Positions 8,083-17,050 of a DNA stretch of 64,000 nucleotides are shown here, one piece after another. The notes under the pieces were generated by a model. The model ran no database searches. It was given only the letters and a program-made list of their open reading frames with translations, and was not told the origin of the DNA. Both the position numbers and the translations under genes were made by a program. Positions within the stretch are counted from its first letter, which is position 1, and every line of letters starts with the position of its first letter. This DNA comes from Bacteroidales bacterium (GTDB lineage: Bacteria; Bacteroidota; Bacteroidia; Bacteroidales; WCHB1-69), in contig JAGCXN010000006.1 of NCBI GenBank assembly GCA_017961265.1, positions 98,273-162,272 on the forward strand. Reading direction: 5' to 3'.

Positions 8083-10377
8083 CTATTTCACCGGTCGGTT
8101 GTCCAGCAACCACATGGTTCCGTCGCCGTTGACCACATGTGTGTTTTCCTCTTGGAGCAGCAGGTTGTCGATATAGACGGGGTTATTTTTTTCACGGAGG
8201 CGGTTGCGGACGGACACTACGATACGGTCAGTGGCGGAGACATTTGGTATTCCGTAGCCGACACGCGCCCATCCGTTGAATACGTGAGAAACGTATCCAT
8301 CAAGGTCTGACTGATCGTGGTAGATCTTTCTGCCATCGGGCGAAAATCTTTCCACACGGTACTGGTAGTAGCCGGAGCGATTGTCTAAATAGTCGTTGAG
8401 CAGGAAGGAGACCACCACCGTGCCGGAAAGGTTCGGGCAGCCGTCGTAAACGGTTTCCCAGTAGGTGACATAGTGCTCGGCAGCACCCTCACCGGCAAAG
8501 GCGGTTTGGGTGGGCGTGTCATCAAAAGTGTGGAGGACGAAGCGGGCGGCGGAATCATTGCAAAAAACTCCGGGAGCCGTTTCGTATAGGGAGCAAGAAT
8601 CCGCGAATTGGGACATCTTTTTTTGAAAATCCGATTCATACCGGTGAAAATCAGCAATTTCCATCTTATAAAAATCAATGCCGTTGGCGGAGAAGAGCGG
8701 TTCGGCATACTCCAGCAGTTGCCTCTCCTCATCGCGAATCCAGCCGTCCGTCGGAGCCGTCAGCAGAATCGGGCGTTGGTCGGGAAGGGCGGAAAGCACT
8801 GGAAACGGCAGGTACGGAGGTTGCACCAATGCCAAGTTGTCGTAAACCTGTGCAATGACGGAACGGCTGGCATTGATGGCATGCATCGGCAATCCCGTCT
8901 TGGCAGAAACATAAAAAGCACGACCGAAATCCTCATTGGCGACCGGAAAGTACAAATGTTCCGAACCAACACTGAAATAGGGCAACGGCAACTGCGACTG
9001 ATATTGGGAGGCATCCAGCATTTTTACCCATTGATTCTCTGGAAGATGATTGTTTACATCCGAAAAAATCGGACTTGGATGTTTGGAAGCCCATCGAAAC
9101 CAATACAAAGTATAGATGCCTACCACATCCGCCACCAAAGCAGTTATGGTGAGTGCTAAAATTGATATTTTCTTGGCAGGACGAGAGCTTTGAACATATT
9201 CTGAAATGACATAAATGGCAACGATATTCATTACAAAGAAAAACAGCCAGCCGAAACGTCCGAGAGCACGGAGCTGCCCTATCGGCCCCAAGTGGGCAAG
9301 AAAGCGTAATGGGAACCACAACAACGGAATTCCAAAGGAGAAAAGCAGCACTATCACTGAAGTCCAGAACATCAGGTTAAGGAACTCCTGATCAGTAACA
9401 CGCAACAATTCGTTCCATTTTCGGTGACAAGCTTTCACAACGGTTTTTACCATACCCACGATGAAAACAGCTAAGGCCGTCCATCCAATCCAAACATGCC
9501 CTTCCCACCCGGACAATATGGGCAGACCGAAGCGGCCATTCGGGAAAAAGACTCCTATCAAATTGCCGCCATATTTGTAAAAACCTGTCGGAAGCAAGGC
9601 ACGCACACCGCCATTTCCGCCTGTCTGCACCAGCAAACCGAACAACACCATCGGCACCACCATCTGTAGAAGGCACTGACATACGGATTTCCAGACTGGC
9701 ACTTCACCTTTTTTCTTTTTTGAAAAAAGAAGATAAAGCCATACCATTGCCCATATCGCACCAATGAAGATGACGTAATAGGGATGGGCCAACATCGCAA
9801 AAAAGGTGAGCAGAGCAATCCATATGCAATAACGGATTCCTCGTGTAATCCACCATTGGAAAAACAAATAGAGTCCACAAGGAATAATGAAAAGATAGGT
9901 TAACGTAAGATGCGCCCCTACCCTGCCCATTTGTGGCGAGAAAAAGGTGATAGTCACGGCAGAGATAATGGCCAGCCACTCCGGTACTTTCAGCTCATGG
10001 AAAATCAGATATAGAAAAAGAGGACACAACAAAATGCTCACGACGAGCACAAGGTTCATCAGCAAGAGCGTGTAGTCGGAAAAATCGCCGATGCCCGCAC
10101 GACGCAGCCATTGCAGCGGCGCCGAGACAAACGTCTGGCACCCCGTATAGGTGGTCTCCTCTCCATAAGGGTAGTTCATGCTTCCGCAATGGCGGACCGA
10201 ACTGTCATACTTCGCCTGCCAATAGGTATTGAAGATATCCTTCTGGATATCGCCACCGTCGCCGAACATATTGGTCTTCAGATGGAGAAACGGAAATGTC
10301 CCAAAGAGGGCGAGAAGGACCGCCACCGATGCGACAAACGTCAGCGGAATGCCGATGGCCTTTGTACGCCCCTTCAT
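8083..10377 (-). CDS. Polytopic membrane protein, GT-C-like glycosyltransferase
   Basis: 764 residues. The first 450 contain about ten to eleven membrane segments; the first large outside loop carries FGDGGDIQKDIFNTYW, an acidic motif of the kind used by GT-C polyprenyl-phosphate-sugar transferases. Residues from about 450 form a soluble domain with beta-rich character. It overlaps the upstream GT2 gene by four bases (ATGA). A GtrB-like polyprenyl-phosphate glycosyltransferase followed by a polytopic protein is the layout of systems that flip a lipid-linked sugar and transfer it to a surface glycan. The transferase role is inferred; I cannot name a specific family. Confidence 0.68.
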   Translation of the reverse strand: MKGRTKAIGIPLTFVASVAVLLALFGTFPFLHLKTNMFGDGGDIQKDIFNTYWQAKYDSSVRHCGSMNYPYGEETTYTGCQTFVSAPLQWLRRAGIGDFSDYTLLLMNLVLVVSILLCPLFLYLIFHELKVPEWLAIISAVTITFFSPQMGRVGAHLTLTYLFIIPCGLYLFFQWWITRGIRYCIWIALLTFFAMLAHPYYVIFIGAIWAMVWLYLLFSKKKKGEVPVWKSVCQCLLQMVVPMVLFGLLVQTGGNGGVRALLPTGFYKYGGNLIGVFFPNGRFGLPILSGWEGHVWIGWTALAVFIVGMVKTVVKACHRKWNELLRVTDQEFLNLMFWTSVIVLLFSFGIPLLWFPLRFLAHLGPIGQLRALGRFGWLFFFVMNIVAIYVISEYVQSSRPAKKISILALTITALVADVVGIYTLYWFRWASKHPSPIFSDVNNHLPENQWVKMLDASQYQSQLPLPYFSVGSEHLYFPVANEDFGRAFYVSAKTGLPMHAINASRSVIAQVYDNLALVQPPYLPFPVLSALPDQRPILLTAPTDGWIRDEERQLLEYAEPLFSANGIDFYKMEIADFHRYESDFQKKMSQFADSCSLYETAPGVFCNDSAARFVLHTFDDTPTQTAFAGEGAAEHYVTYWETVYDGCPNLSGTVVVSFLLNDYLDNRSGYYQYRVERFSPDGRKIYHDQSDLDGYVSHVFNGWARVGYGIPNVSATDRIVVSVRNRLREKNNPVYIDNLLLQEENTHVVNGDGTMWLLDNRPVK

Positions 10378-11306
10378 TCCACCACCTCCTTTACAATGTA
10401 GATGGGACGGCCTTTCACCTCATCGAAAATGTAGCCGATGTACTGGCCGACAATTCCAATGACAAACATCTGGATGCTGGCGAAGGCACTCATAAACACA
10501 ACCAAGGTGGTGTAGCCAGAGACAGGAGTGTCAAAGATCCACATCACCAAGGAATAGACAATAAGAATCAGGCTGATAACTCCAAAAAGGATGCCGGTGA
10601 AAATGCCTAAACGCAGAGGGGCTTTGGAGAAAGAAGAGGTAGCAGAAAAAGAGAGTTTCACTAATTTGAAAAAGGAATACTTGCTGTGTCCAGCCTTACG
10701 CTCCTCTGCCTTGTATTCAAGAGTGGTCTTGGGAAAACCCACTAATTGGACGATACCTCGCAGGAAACGAGTACGCTCCCGGAAGTCGGTTTTAAGTACT
10801 GCCGCCACACGCTTGGAAATCAGGAAAAAATCGGAGGCATTTTCTGCCAGTTTCACATCAGAAATCAGGTTAATAAAGCGATAGAACAGCCGCGAATTGG
10901 TCTTTTGGAAGACACTGGCATCCACACGGTCGGTGCGCACCATGTTCACCACATCAAATCCGTCGCGCCAGCGGGCCACCATTTCTGGAATTTTCGCTGG
11001 AGGATGCTGTAGGTCACTGTCCATGCAAACCACCACTTCTCCGTGACTATAGTCAATGCCTGCCAGCATGGCCGCCTCGTGCCCGAAGTTTTTCGAAAAA
11101 CTAACCATCCGCACATGAGGGTCACTCTCCGCAATCGGGCGCAGAAGGTCACCACTGCCGTCAGTGCTTCCGTCATCCACAAAAATCAGCTCGTACGTTT
11201 CGGGCATCTGCCGCAACACGTGAGTCATCTCTTCGTATGTGTGGCGGATCCCTTCCGCCTCATTGTAAACGGAAACCACCACCGACAAAACAGGGGAATC
11301 GTCCAT
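10374..11306 (-). CDS. GtrB/DPM1-like family 2 glycosyltransferase with C-terminal membrane helices
   Basis: 310 residues. The N-terminal GT2 domain shows [24 protein letters not shown] and the DXD-type MDSDLQHPP; two membrane helices follow at about 232-255 and 267-290. This is the architecture of undecaprenyl-phosphate glucosyl- or mannosyltransferases such as GtrB. The product would be a polyprenyl-phosphate sugar used by the polytopic protein encoded directly downstream, whose start overlaps this stop by four bases. Sugar specificity cannot be read from sequence. Confidence 0.88.
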   Translation of the reverse strand: MDDSPVLSVVVSVYNEAEGIRHTYEEMTHVLRQMPETYELIFVDDGSTDGSGDLLRPIAESDPHVRMVSFSKNFGHEAAMLAGIDYSHGEVVVCMDSDLQHPPAKIPEMVARWRDGFDVVNMVRTDRVDASVFQKTNSRLFYRFINLISDVKLAENASDFFLISKRVAAVLKTDFRERTRFLRGIVQLVGFPKTTLEYKAEERKAGHSKYSFFKLVKLSFSATSSFSKAPLRLGIFTGILFGVISLILIVYSLVMWIFDTPVSGYTTLVVFMSAFASIQMFVIGIVGQYIGYIFDEVKGRPIYIVKEVVE

Positions 11307-11339
11307 AATCCTATCTTTTTATTAATGGTAAAGAGGCTG

Positions 11340-11347
11340 CAAAAATA
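11340..11347 (-). promoter_or_regulatory. Minus-7 box for the glycosyltransferase pair
   Basis: TATTTTTG on the minus strand about 34 bases before the GT2 start. Upstream of it lie nine-base repeats (see 11356-11391). Confidence 0.42.
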
Positions 11348-11355
11348 CAAATTAG

Positions 11356-11391
11356 TTCATCAAGTTCATCAGATTTGTAAAGCTCATCAAG
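11356..11391. repeat. Four nine-base repeat units (TTCATCAAG type)
   Basis: TTCATCAAG, TTCATCAGA, TTTGTAAAG and CTCATCAAG follow each other without spacing, between the divergent promoters of the glycosyltransferase pair and thrS. The third unit is strongly degenerate. Confidence 0.5.
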
Positions 11392-11421
11392 TTAAAAGGT
11401 TTGAAAATTTTACTTTCCCAC

Positions 11422-11449
11422 TTTTCAGTTTTCAGTTTTCAATTTTCAG
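11422..11449. repeat. Seven-base array TTTTCAR, four units
   Basis: TTTTCAG, TTTTCAG, TTTTCAA, TTTTCAG in perfect period of seven, immediately upstream of the thrS minus-7 box. Same unit family as arrays at 17023, 18364 and 26729. Confidence 0.8.
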
Positions 11450-11458
11450 TTTTTGTCG

Positions 11459-11466
11459 TATCTTTG
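11459..11466 (+). promoter_or_regulatory. Minus-7 box for thrS
   Basis: TATCTTTG, a perfect TAnnTTTG, 35 bases before the thrS ATG. The minus-33 position falls inside the TTTTCAR array. Confidence 0.5.
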
Positions 11467-11501
11467 CCGCTCGTTTTAGAACAATTAAATTTCCTTATAA
11501 A

Positions 11502-13439
11502 ATGATCAAAATAACTTTACCTGATAATTCAGTAAAAGAATTTGAAAAAGGGACTACCCCCTACCAGATTGCTTTGTCCATCAGCGAAGGTCTTGCCCGT
11601 AACGTGTTGGCAGCCAAAGTAAACGACAAGGTTGTCGCTTTGAACTACGAGATTAATGACGATGCTTCCGTCACCCTGCTGACGTGGAACGACCCCGAAG
11701 GGAAAGCCGTCTATTGGCACTCTTCCGCCCACCTGATGGCGGCAGCAATTTCCGAACTTTATCCGAATGCCAAGTTCGGTATCGGCCCCAGCATCGAGAA
11801 CGGCTTCTACTACGACATCGACTTTATGGACGAGACCATCTCCTCCGACAATTTTCCCGCCATCGAAGCCAAGATGCAGGAAATCGCCTCACAGAAGATC
11901 CAGTTCGTCCGCAAGGAGGTCTCCAAAAAAGAAGCCCTCGACTATTTCAGCAAGAAAGGCGAAGTCTATAAAGTGGAGTTAATCAACGACTTGGAAGACG
12001 GCACTATCACGTTCTACGAAAGCGGTGCCTTCACCGACCTCTGCCGCGGACCGCACCTCTTCAACACCGCCCCCATCAAAGCCATCAAGCTCATCAACAC
12101 CGCCGGTGCCTACTGGCGCGGCGATGAGAAGCGCAAACAGCTCACCCGTATCTACGGTATCACCTTCCCCAAGAAGAAAGAGCTCGACGAATATCTCGTG
12201 ATGCTGGAGGAGGCGAAAAAGCGCGACCACCGCAAACTCGGTAAGGAGATGGAACTCTTCACTTTCTCCCAGAAGGTAGGTCAGGGCCTGCCGTTGTGGC
12301 TTCCCAAAGGCACCGACCTGCGCAAGCGTCTCGAAAACTTCCTGACGAAGGTGCAGAAAAAATATGGTTACCAGCAGGTTATCACTCCCCACATCGGAAA
12401 TGTGGAACTGTATAAAACCTCCGGTCACTATGCCAAATACGGCGCGGACTCCTTCCGCCCGATCACCACTCCGCAGGAGGGAGAGGCTTACTTCCTCAAA
12501 CCGATGAACTGCCCCCACCACTGCGAAATCTACGCCTCCAAGCCGCGTTCGTACCGCGACCTCCCGCTCCGTCTGGCCGAATTCGGCACCGTCTATCGCT
12601 ACGAGCAGAGCGGTGAGCTGCACGGCCTCACCCGCGTGCGCAGCTTCACGCAGGACGACGCCCACCTCTTCTGCACCTCCGACCAGATCAAGGAAGAGTT
12701 CTGCAAGGTGATTGACATCATCCTTTACATCTTCAAGACGTTAGACTTCAAAGACTACGTCGCCCAGATTTCCCTCCGCGACCCCAACAACAAGGAGAAA
12801 TACATCGGTTCGGACGAGAACTGGCACAAGGCCGAAAGCGCCATCATTGAGGCAGCTGCTGAAAAGGGGCTGAACACGGTGGTGGAATACGGCGAAGCTG
12901 CTTTCTACGGCCCGAAACTCGACTTTATGGTGAAGGACGCCATCGGCCGCAAGTGGCAGCTCGGCACGGTTCAGGTGGATTACAACCTGCCCGAACGCTT
13001 CCAGCTCGAATACACCGCGCCCGACCAGAGCAAACAGCGCCCGGTGATGATCCACCGCGCCCCGTTCGGCTCCATGGAACGCTTTGTGGCGGTGCTGCTC
13101 GAACACACTGGCGGCAACTTCCCGCTCTGGCTCACCCCCGACCAGGTCATCATCCTGCCCATCAGTGAGAAATTCCTCGGCTATGCCCAGAAGGTGCGCG
13201 AAATTCTCGACGACAACGACATCCGCGCCATCGTCGATGAGCGTAACGAAAAGGCGGGCCGCAAGATCCGCGATGCCGAGGTCAGCAAAGTGCCCTTCAT
13301 GGTCATCGTGGGTGAAAAGGAAGAAACCGACGGAACCGTTTCTGTCCGCCAGCACGGTGCGGGCGACAAAGGCACGATGCCCATCGCCGACTTTATCAGC
13401 CTCATCAAGCAGACCATCGACCAAGAATTACAGAAATAA
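11502..13439 (+). CDS. thrS: Threonyl-tRNA synthetase
   Basis: 645 residues from the ATG at 11502; the open frame runs far upstream but that part is antisense to the glycosyltransferase and is excluded. Domains in order: TGS (1-60, [14 protein letters not shown]), the second additional/editing domain (about 65-225, with [10 protein letters not shown]), class II catalytic core (about 240-535, with [11 protein letters not shown] and [14 protein letters not shown]) and C-terminal anticodon-binding domain (about 545-645). It charges tRNA-Thr. Length and all motifs are normal. Confidence 0.97.
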   Translation: MIKITLPDNSVKEFEKGTTPYQIALSISEGLARNVLAAKVNDKVVALNYEINDDASVTLLTWNDPEGKAVYWHSSAHLMAAAISELYPNAKFGIGPSIENGFYYDIDFMDETISSDNFPAIEAKMQEIASQKIQFVRKEVSKKEALDYFSKKGEVYKVELINDLEDGTITFYESGAFTDLCRGPHLFNTAPIKAIKLINTAGAYWRGDEKRKQLTRIYGITFPKKKELDEYLVMLEEAKKRDHRKLGKEMELFTFSQKVGQGLPLWLPKGTDLRKRLENFLTKVQKKYGYQQVITPHIGNVELYKTSGHYAKYGADSFRPITTPQEGEAYFLKPMNCPHHCEIYASKPRSYRDLPLRLAEFGTVYRYEQSGELHGLTRVRSFTQDDAHLFCTSDQIKEEFCKVIDIILYIFKTLDFKDYVAQISLRDPNNKEKYIGSDENWHKAESAIIEAAAEKGLNTVVEYGEAAFYGPKLDFMVKDAIGRKWQLGTVQVDYNLPERFQLEYTAPDQSKQRPVMIHRAPFGSMERFVAVLLEHTGGNFPLWLTPDQVIILPISEKFLGYAQKVREILDDNDIRAIVDERNEKAGRKIRDAEVSKVPFMVIVGEKEETDGTVSVRQHGAGDKGTMPIADFISLIKQTIDQELQK

Positions 13440-13469
13440 TTGATTATTAACCCTTTAAATTTTATCAAG

Positions 13470-13931
13470 ATGAAAAAAGTATTTTTAATGTTATTTGTAG
13501 TTGCACTTGCAGTCTGCGGTTGCAAAGATGATTCCTACGAATCCGCCAACTATGTCGGCACCTACGCTGGCACCTTCAACATCGTGAAGCAGAATGAAAG
13601 CGGTTCTTCCACCAAGACCGGTAAGCTGCATTTCACTCAAAACCCCGCCAACAAGGAGAATCTCCTTTGGGAATACAGCATTGATATGCAGAAAACTTCT
13701 TCCGGCGTTTTCGAAACCTCTGAGAACACCTTCACCACGGAGATGATCAAGGCCGCCACTACCCTCATCAACATTGACGAGTACACCAACGAAACCATTG
13801 ACAAGATTTTGGCAAAGGCCACGTTCGACGGCTCTTCCGTTACGATGAAGATCTACTACAAAGCCACCATCCTCGGTGTGGAAGCCGATGTGGTGATTGC
13901 CACGTTTACGGGCACGAAAGAATCAAAGTAA
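13470..13931 (+). CDS. Small lipoprotein, hypothetical
   Basis: 153 residues starting at ATG 13470 (30 bases after the thrS stop). The signal peptide ends in a lipobox, ALAVCGC, so the mature protein should be lipid-anchored through Cys19 or the neighbouring Cys17. The rest is a single small beta-rich domain with repeated short strands (YVGTYAGTFNIV), a pattern common in Bacteroidales calycin-like lipoproteins. Function unknown. It may ride on the thrS transcript; a terminator follows directly. Confidence 0.75.
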   Translation: MKKVFLMLFVVALAVCGCKDDSYESANYVGTYAGTFNIVKQNESGSSTKTGKLHFTQNPANKENLLWEYSIDMQKTSSGVFETSENTFTTEMIKAATTLINIDEYTNETIDKILAKATFDGSSVTMKIYYKATILGVEADVVIATFTGTKESK

Positions 13932-13954
13932 TTTATTGAATTACAAGAAAAAGG

Positions 13955-13987
13955 AAGCGGGTTTTCGAATAGAAGGCCCGCTTTTAT
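13955..13987 (+). terminator. Terminator after the lipoprotein gene
   Basis: Stem AAGCGGG / CCCGCTT with a 15-base loop, followed by TTTATT, 24 bases after the stop codon. Confidence 0.65.
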
Positions 13988-14062
13988 TCTCTCACAGACT
14001 GCGCAAACCCATACTAAAAACGTCTGTGGCAGTCCCCGAGATCTACGGGTAAACAAAAAAAC

Positions 14063-14947
14063 ATGACACGGGAAAAGGAAATATACAAGGTCACCCTGTT
14101 GGGAAGTGCGGGTAATATCGCCCTGCTGACCTTCAAGTTCATTGCCGGTATTGTCGGACATAGCAGCGCGATGATTGCTGATGCGGTACATTCGCTATCC
14201 GACTTCGTCACCGACCTCATTGTGCTGGCCTTTGTCAGCATCAGTGCCAAGCCGCAGGACGCATCGCACGACTACGGACACGGAAAGTTCGAGACGTTGG
14301 CCACTTTTTTCATCGGGCTGGCATTGGTCGCGGCCGCCACGGGCATCATCGTTTCGGGCAGCCTCAAACTGACAGACTGGCTTCACGGCGCACAGTTGGA
14401 AGCACCTGGAAAGCTTGCTTTGTGGGCAGCTTTGGTTTCCATTGCGGTGAAAGAAATCCTCTACCAATATACCTATTGGAAAGGAAAGAAACTTGATTCC
14501 AAGGCAGTGATGGCCAATGCATGGCATCATCGCAGCGACGCGCTCTCCTCCATCGGTGCCGCTGTAGGTATCGGTGGTGCCATCCTGCTTGGCGACCGCT
14601 GGACGGTGCTTGACCCTATCGCCTCCATTGTGGTGGGGGCCATGCTGCTGAAAGTGGCGTGGGAATTGCTCAAAACCAGCATCGGCGAACTGACCGAACA
14701 GTCGCTGCCGGACGAGACCGAGCAAGAAATTGAACAGATCATCACCTCCTTTCCCGGAGTGACGGAGCCGCACAACTTACGCACCCGCCGTATCGGCAGC
14801 CGCATCGCCATTGAGGCGCACATCCGTATGGACGGGAATCTGACGTTATACGAGGCGCACGAACGTACCAGCGCCATCGAACAAAAACTGAAGGAGACAT
14901 TCGGTACGGAGACGCACGTCACGCTGCACACGGAACCCAAACATTAG
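14063..14947 (+). CDS. Cation diffusion facilitator family metal transporter
   Basis: 294 residues with six membrane segments in the first 205 residues and a cytoplasmic metal-binding domain after that. The metal site residues typical of the family are present: the second-helix motif ADAVHSLSDFVTD (HxxxD), HDYGHGKFE after helix 2, and AWHHRSDALSS in helix 5 (HxxxD). CDF proteins export Zn2+, Fe2+, Co2+ or Mn2+ in exchange for protons; the H-D/H-D site favours Zn2+ over Mn2+, though this is not proof. Stand-alone gene between a terminator and a palindromic repeat. Confidence 0.92.
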   Translation: MTREKEIYKVTLLGSAGNIALLTFKFIAGIVGHSSAMIADAVHSLSDFVTDLIVLAFVSISAKPQDASHDYGHGKFETLATFFIGLALVAAATGIIVSGSLKLTDWLHGAQLEAPGKLALWAALVSIAVKEILYQYTYWKGKKLDSKAVMANAWHHRSDALSSIGAAVGIGGAILLGDRWTVLDPIASIVVGAMLLKVAWELLKTSIGELTEQSLPDETEQEIEQIITSFPGVTEPHNLRTRRIGSRIAIEAHIRMDGNLTLYEAHERTSAIEQKLKETFGTETHVTLHTEPKH

Positions 14948-14949
14948 CG

Positions 14950-15047
14950 TCTCCCGCAGAAGTTATTTGCCCGCAGACAGCGCAGACTATCGCAGAGTTT
15001 TTCTGCGTAGGTCCGCGAGTTCTGCGGGAGAGAAAAGTCTGCGGGAA
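14950..15047. repeat. Palindromic CTGCGGG repeat, copy A
   Basis: About 100 bases containing CCCGCAGA twice on the plus strand and its complement TCTGCGGG twice further on, so it can fold into a long imperfect hairpin. The stretch CCCGCAGACAGCGCAGA is shared exactly with copy B at 15841. It lies in the convergent gap between the CDF gene and the next minus-strand gene and may act as a two-way terminator. Confidence 0.8.
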
Positions 15048-15049
15048 AA

Positions 15050-15802
15050 TTAATATTGGATCCTCTCCATCAAGGAATAATCTAATGTGGGATATGGCTT
15101 GAAACTACGGTCGTATCGGTTTATTTTATGCAGCATAGCGTCATCGGGATTGATGTCCCATTGTGAATTGTCTTCGGCAACTGCAACCAGCAAATCCTCT
15201 TGTCCAAAACATAGATACAACCAATTTCCCGTATGCTTTTTGAACAATTCTGGCTTGCACCACGCCTGGACTGTGCAGGAGCAGAAGACCCAAATGTCAT
15301 CCGTGAGTTCGTACAAATACTGTCGCGACACGCCATACGGAAAGGTGATCACATAGTATCCGCCATATCTCCAAAGAAACGGCAAATTATCAATCTTTTC
15401 CTCTTCCTTTATTTCCACTCTATCACAAATGCATTGCTTTAGTGTTTCAAAATCCCTCACATTTTCTATTAATAGAATGGTAGTTGTATCTACAGGTTTG
15501 CAAGTTCCATTATCTATGGAATATGCTAACTGATTCAGATATTGTTGTTTCCTCTTTTGTTCTTTTACCCACCATTTATGGTTTATCTTATTGAAAAACA
15601 ACGAATTAATGAGAAAATATAAAGAAAAACCGCCAATGAACCCGAAGACAATTAACCAATCTATGATGGTTCGAAAATTTATATGCAAGGGTTCAGAGAG
15701 CAACTCTTTCGCATACACTACTGGCACCCACCCAGAAAGCACTGCTAACAGGAGAAAAACCAGTCTAGGAATCAAATTCGATTGTTTATTGGAGAGTGGC
15801 AT
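15050..15802 (-). CDS. Hypothetical membrane-anchored protein
   Basis: 250 residues from the ATG at 15802; the open frame extends 41 codons further, but that part is encoded by the CTGCGGG repeat and is unlikely to be protein. Two hydrophobic segments lie at about 12-30 and 45-67. The rest is soluble and cysteine-containing, with VFCSCTVQAWCKPELFK and ends in NRYDRSFKPYPTLDYS. No family recognised. It lies downstream of the methyltransferase gene of the first polyene locus but is framed on both sides by repeat copies, so its membership in that operon is doubtful. Confidence 0.6.
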   Translation of the reverse strand: MPLSNKQSNLIPRLVFLLLAVLSGWVPVVYAKELLSEPLHINFRTIIDWLIVFGFIGGFSLYFLINSLFFNKINHKWWVKEQKRKQQYLNQLAYSIDNGTCKPVDTTTILLIENVRDFETLKQCICDRVEIKEEEKIDNLPFLWRYGGYYVITFPYGVSRQYLYELTDDIWVFCSCTVQAWCKPELFKKHTGNWLYLCFGQEDLLVAVAEDNSQWDINPDDAMLHKINRYDRSFKPYPTLDYSLMERIQY

Positions 15803-15840
15803 ACCGGTAATTCCATTTGCGTTGCAAAAATAGTGTTTTT

Positions 15841-15942
15841 CCCGCAGAAAAATGTTCTCCCGCAGACAGCGCAGATTTTCGCAGAGAAAAAGTCTGCGAT
15901 AGTCTGCGAATTCTGCGGGAAACAAACAAGGTCTGCGGGAGA
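15841..15942. repeat. Palindromic CTGCGGG repeat, copy B
   Basis: A second copy in the same orientation as copy A, with the same order of two CCCGCAGA and two TCTGCGGG cores and the exact shared block CCCGCAGACAGCGCAGA. It fills the gap between the methyltransferase gene and the hypothetical gene. Confidence 0.8.
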
Positions 15943-15943
15943 A

Positions 15944-17011
15944 TCACCCCTTCACGCACTGCATGATGCTGTGGCCGAGTCCGAGGCCGTCGTGGATTTT
16001 TTCAATCTTCAGGCCTGAAGTCTCCACGCAGCGGGCCATGTCTTCGGAATAGTACATCTTGCTGTTGCCATTGGCTAACGCCGTGAAGTAGAGACTGATT
16101 TGTGCCAGACAGTAGGAAGCCGTTTCGAAACGCTGACGGTCCCAGAAGGTTTCCATAATGTACAGCTTGCTTCCTTCACGCATCGACTTGGCGGCGCGGC
16201 TCAGGATGCTGCACACCTGCTCTTCCGAGAAGCAGTCGAGGAACTGGCTCATCCAGATGGCGTCGAAGCCTTCGGGAAAAGCCGTGGCCTCGTCCAACAA
16301 GTTGCAACCGTGCCCGTGAATGCGGTCGGCGCCGTCGAGACCGGCGGTGGCTTTCCGCATCATCTCCAACTGCTGCGGCAGGTCCATAATCGTGACATTC
16401 ACTTCCTTGTCGAACGTGACGCACCGCGTAGCCCAGCGACCGGTGTTGCCGCCCACATCCAACAGCGTCTTCGGATGCTCCGCAAAGACAATCTGCAGAG
16501 CCTCGTCGAACGAGTTGTCGGAGTAAAAGTGGTCGAAGCCGAACCAGCTCTTCTGCACCTGCGGGGGCAGTTGTGACAGCCCCTCGTAGATGGTGGGCCA
16601 GCTGCCGAACACTTTCAACCCTTCCGGTTTCCCGTTGAGAATGGCCTCCTCCAAGTTGAAGAGCCCGAGGTAATTCACGTCGTGGTTGAAGTCCATGTTC
16701 ACCCGCGCCATCTGGTCGTTGAGTAGGAACCAGCCGGCTTTGGCCAGACGGAACTTTCCGTCTTTCAGCAGGATAGTGCCGATGGTGAGCGAAGACTCTA
16801 ACAGTACCTGCGCCCCATAGTGCGACAGGTGGGCCTTTTCTGCAATCTCGTCCATCGTCAGACCCTCCTTATGGTCGTCCAACATCTGGAAAATGCCCCA
16901 TTTCACCATCAGGCGCGACACCTGAAAAACAACGGGACCGAAGGCAATCTCTTGCGCAAGCCGTTGCGCCTGAATCGCCGAAAAACGCTCTTTGGAATAA
17001 ATATCGTGCAT
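15944..17011 (-). CDS. SAM-dependent O-methyltransferase-like protein of polyene locus
   Basis: 355 residues. An N-terminal winged-helix dimerisation domain (about 10-95) precedes a class I SAM-binding domain with motif I LLDVGGNTGRWA (about residue 186) and the acidic motif VTIMDLP. This is the layout of the plant-type and polyketide O-methyltransferases (Methyltransf_2). It is the last gene of a run with ACP, ketosynthase, ketoreductase and ammonia lyase, so the likely substrate is an aromatic hydroxyl or ring of a polyene acyl chain. The gap to the acyltransferase gene holds a TTTTCAR array. Substrate unproven. Confidence 0.82.
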   Translation of the reverse strand: MHDIYSKERFSAIQAQRLAQEIAFGPVVFQVSRLMVKWGIFQMLDDHKEGLTMDEIAEKAHLSHYGAQVLLESSLTIGTILLKDGKFRLAKAGWFLLNDQMARVNMDFNHDVNYLGLFNLEEAILNGKPEGLKVFGSWPTIYEGLSQLPPQVQKSWFGFDHFYSDNSFDEALQIVFAEHPKTLLDVGGNTGRWATRCVTFDKEVNVTIMDLPQQLEMMRKATAGLDGADRIHGHGCNLLDEATAFPEGFDAIWMSQFLDCFSEEQVCSILSRAAKSMREGSKLYIMETFWDRQRFETASYCLAQISLYFTALANGNSKMYYSEDMARCVETSGLKIEKIHDGLGLGHSIMQCVKG

Positions 17012-17022
17012 AATCTATTTAT

Positions 17023-17050
17023 TTTTCAGTTTTCAATTTTCAGTTTTCAT
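17023..17050. repeat. Seven-base array TTTTCAR, four units
   Basis: TTTTCAG, TTTTCAA, TTTTCAG, TTTTCAT in period seven. It covers the stop codon and last codons (Lys-Thr-Glu-Asn) of the acyltransferase gene on the minus strand. Confidence 0.8.

Noticed and set aside
11422-11449. CRISPR-like array
   Set aside because: Units are seven bases with no spacers; no cas gene is in the window.
13990-14045. Possible third copy of the CTGCGGG repeat (CACAGACTGCGCA and GTCTGTGGCAG)
   Set aside because: Only short stretches match and the cores are changed; too weak to call.
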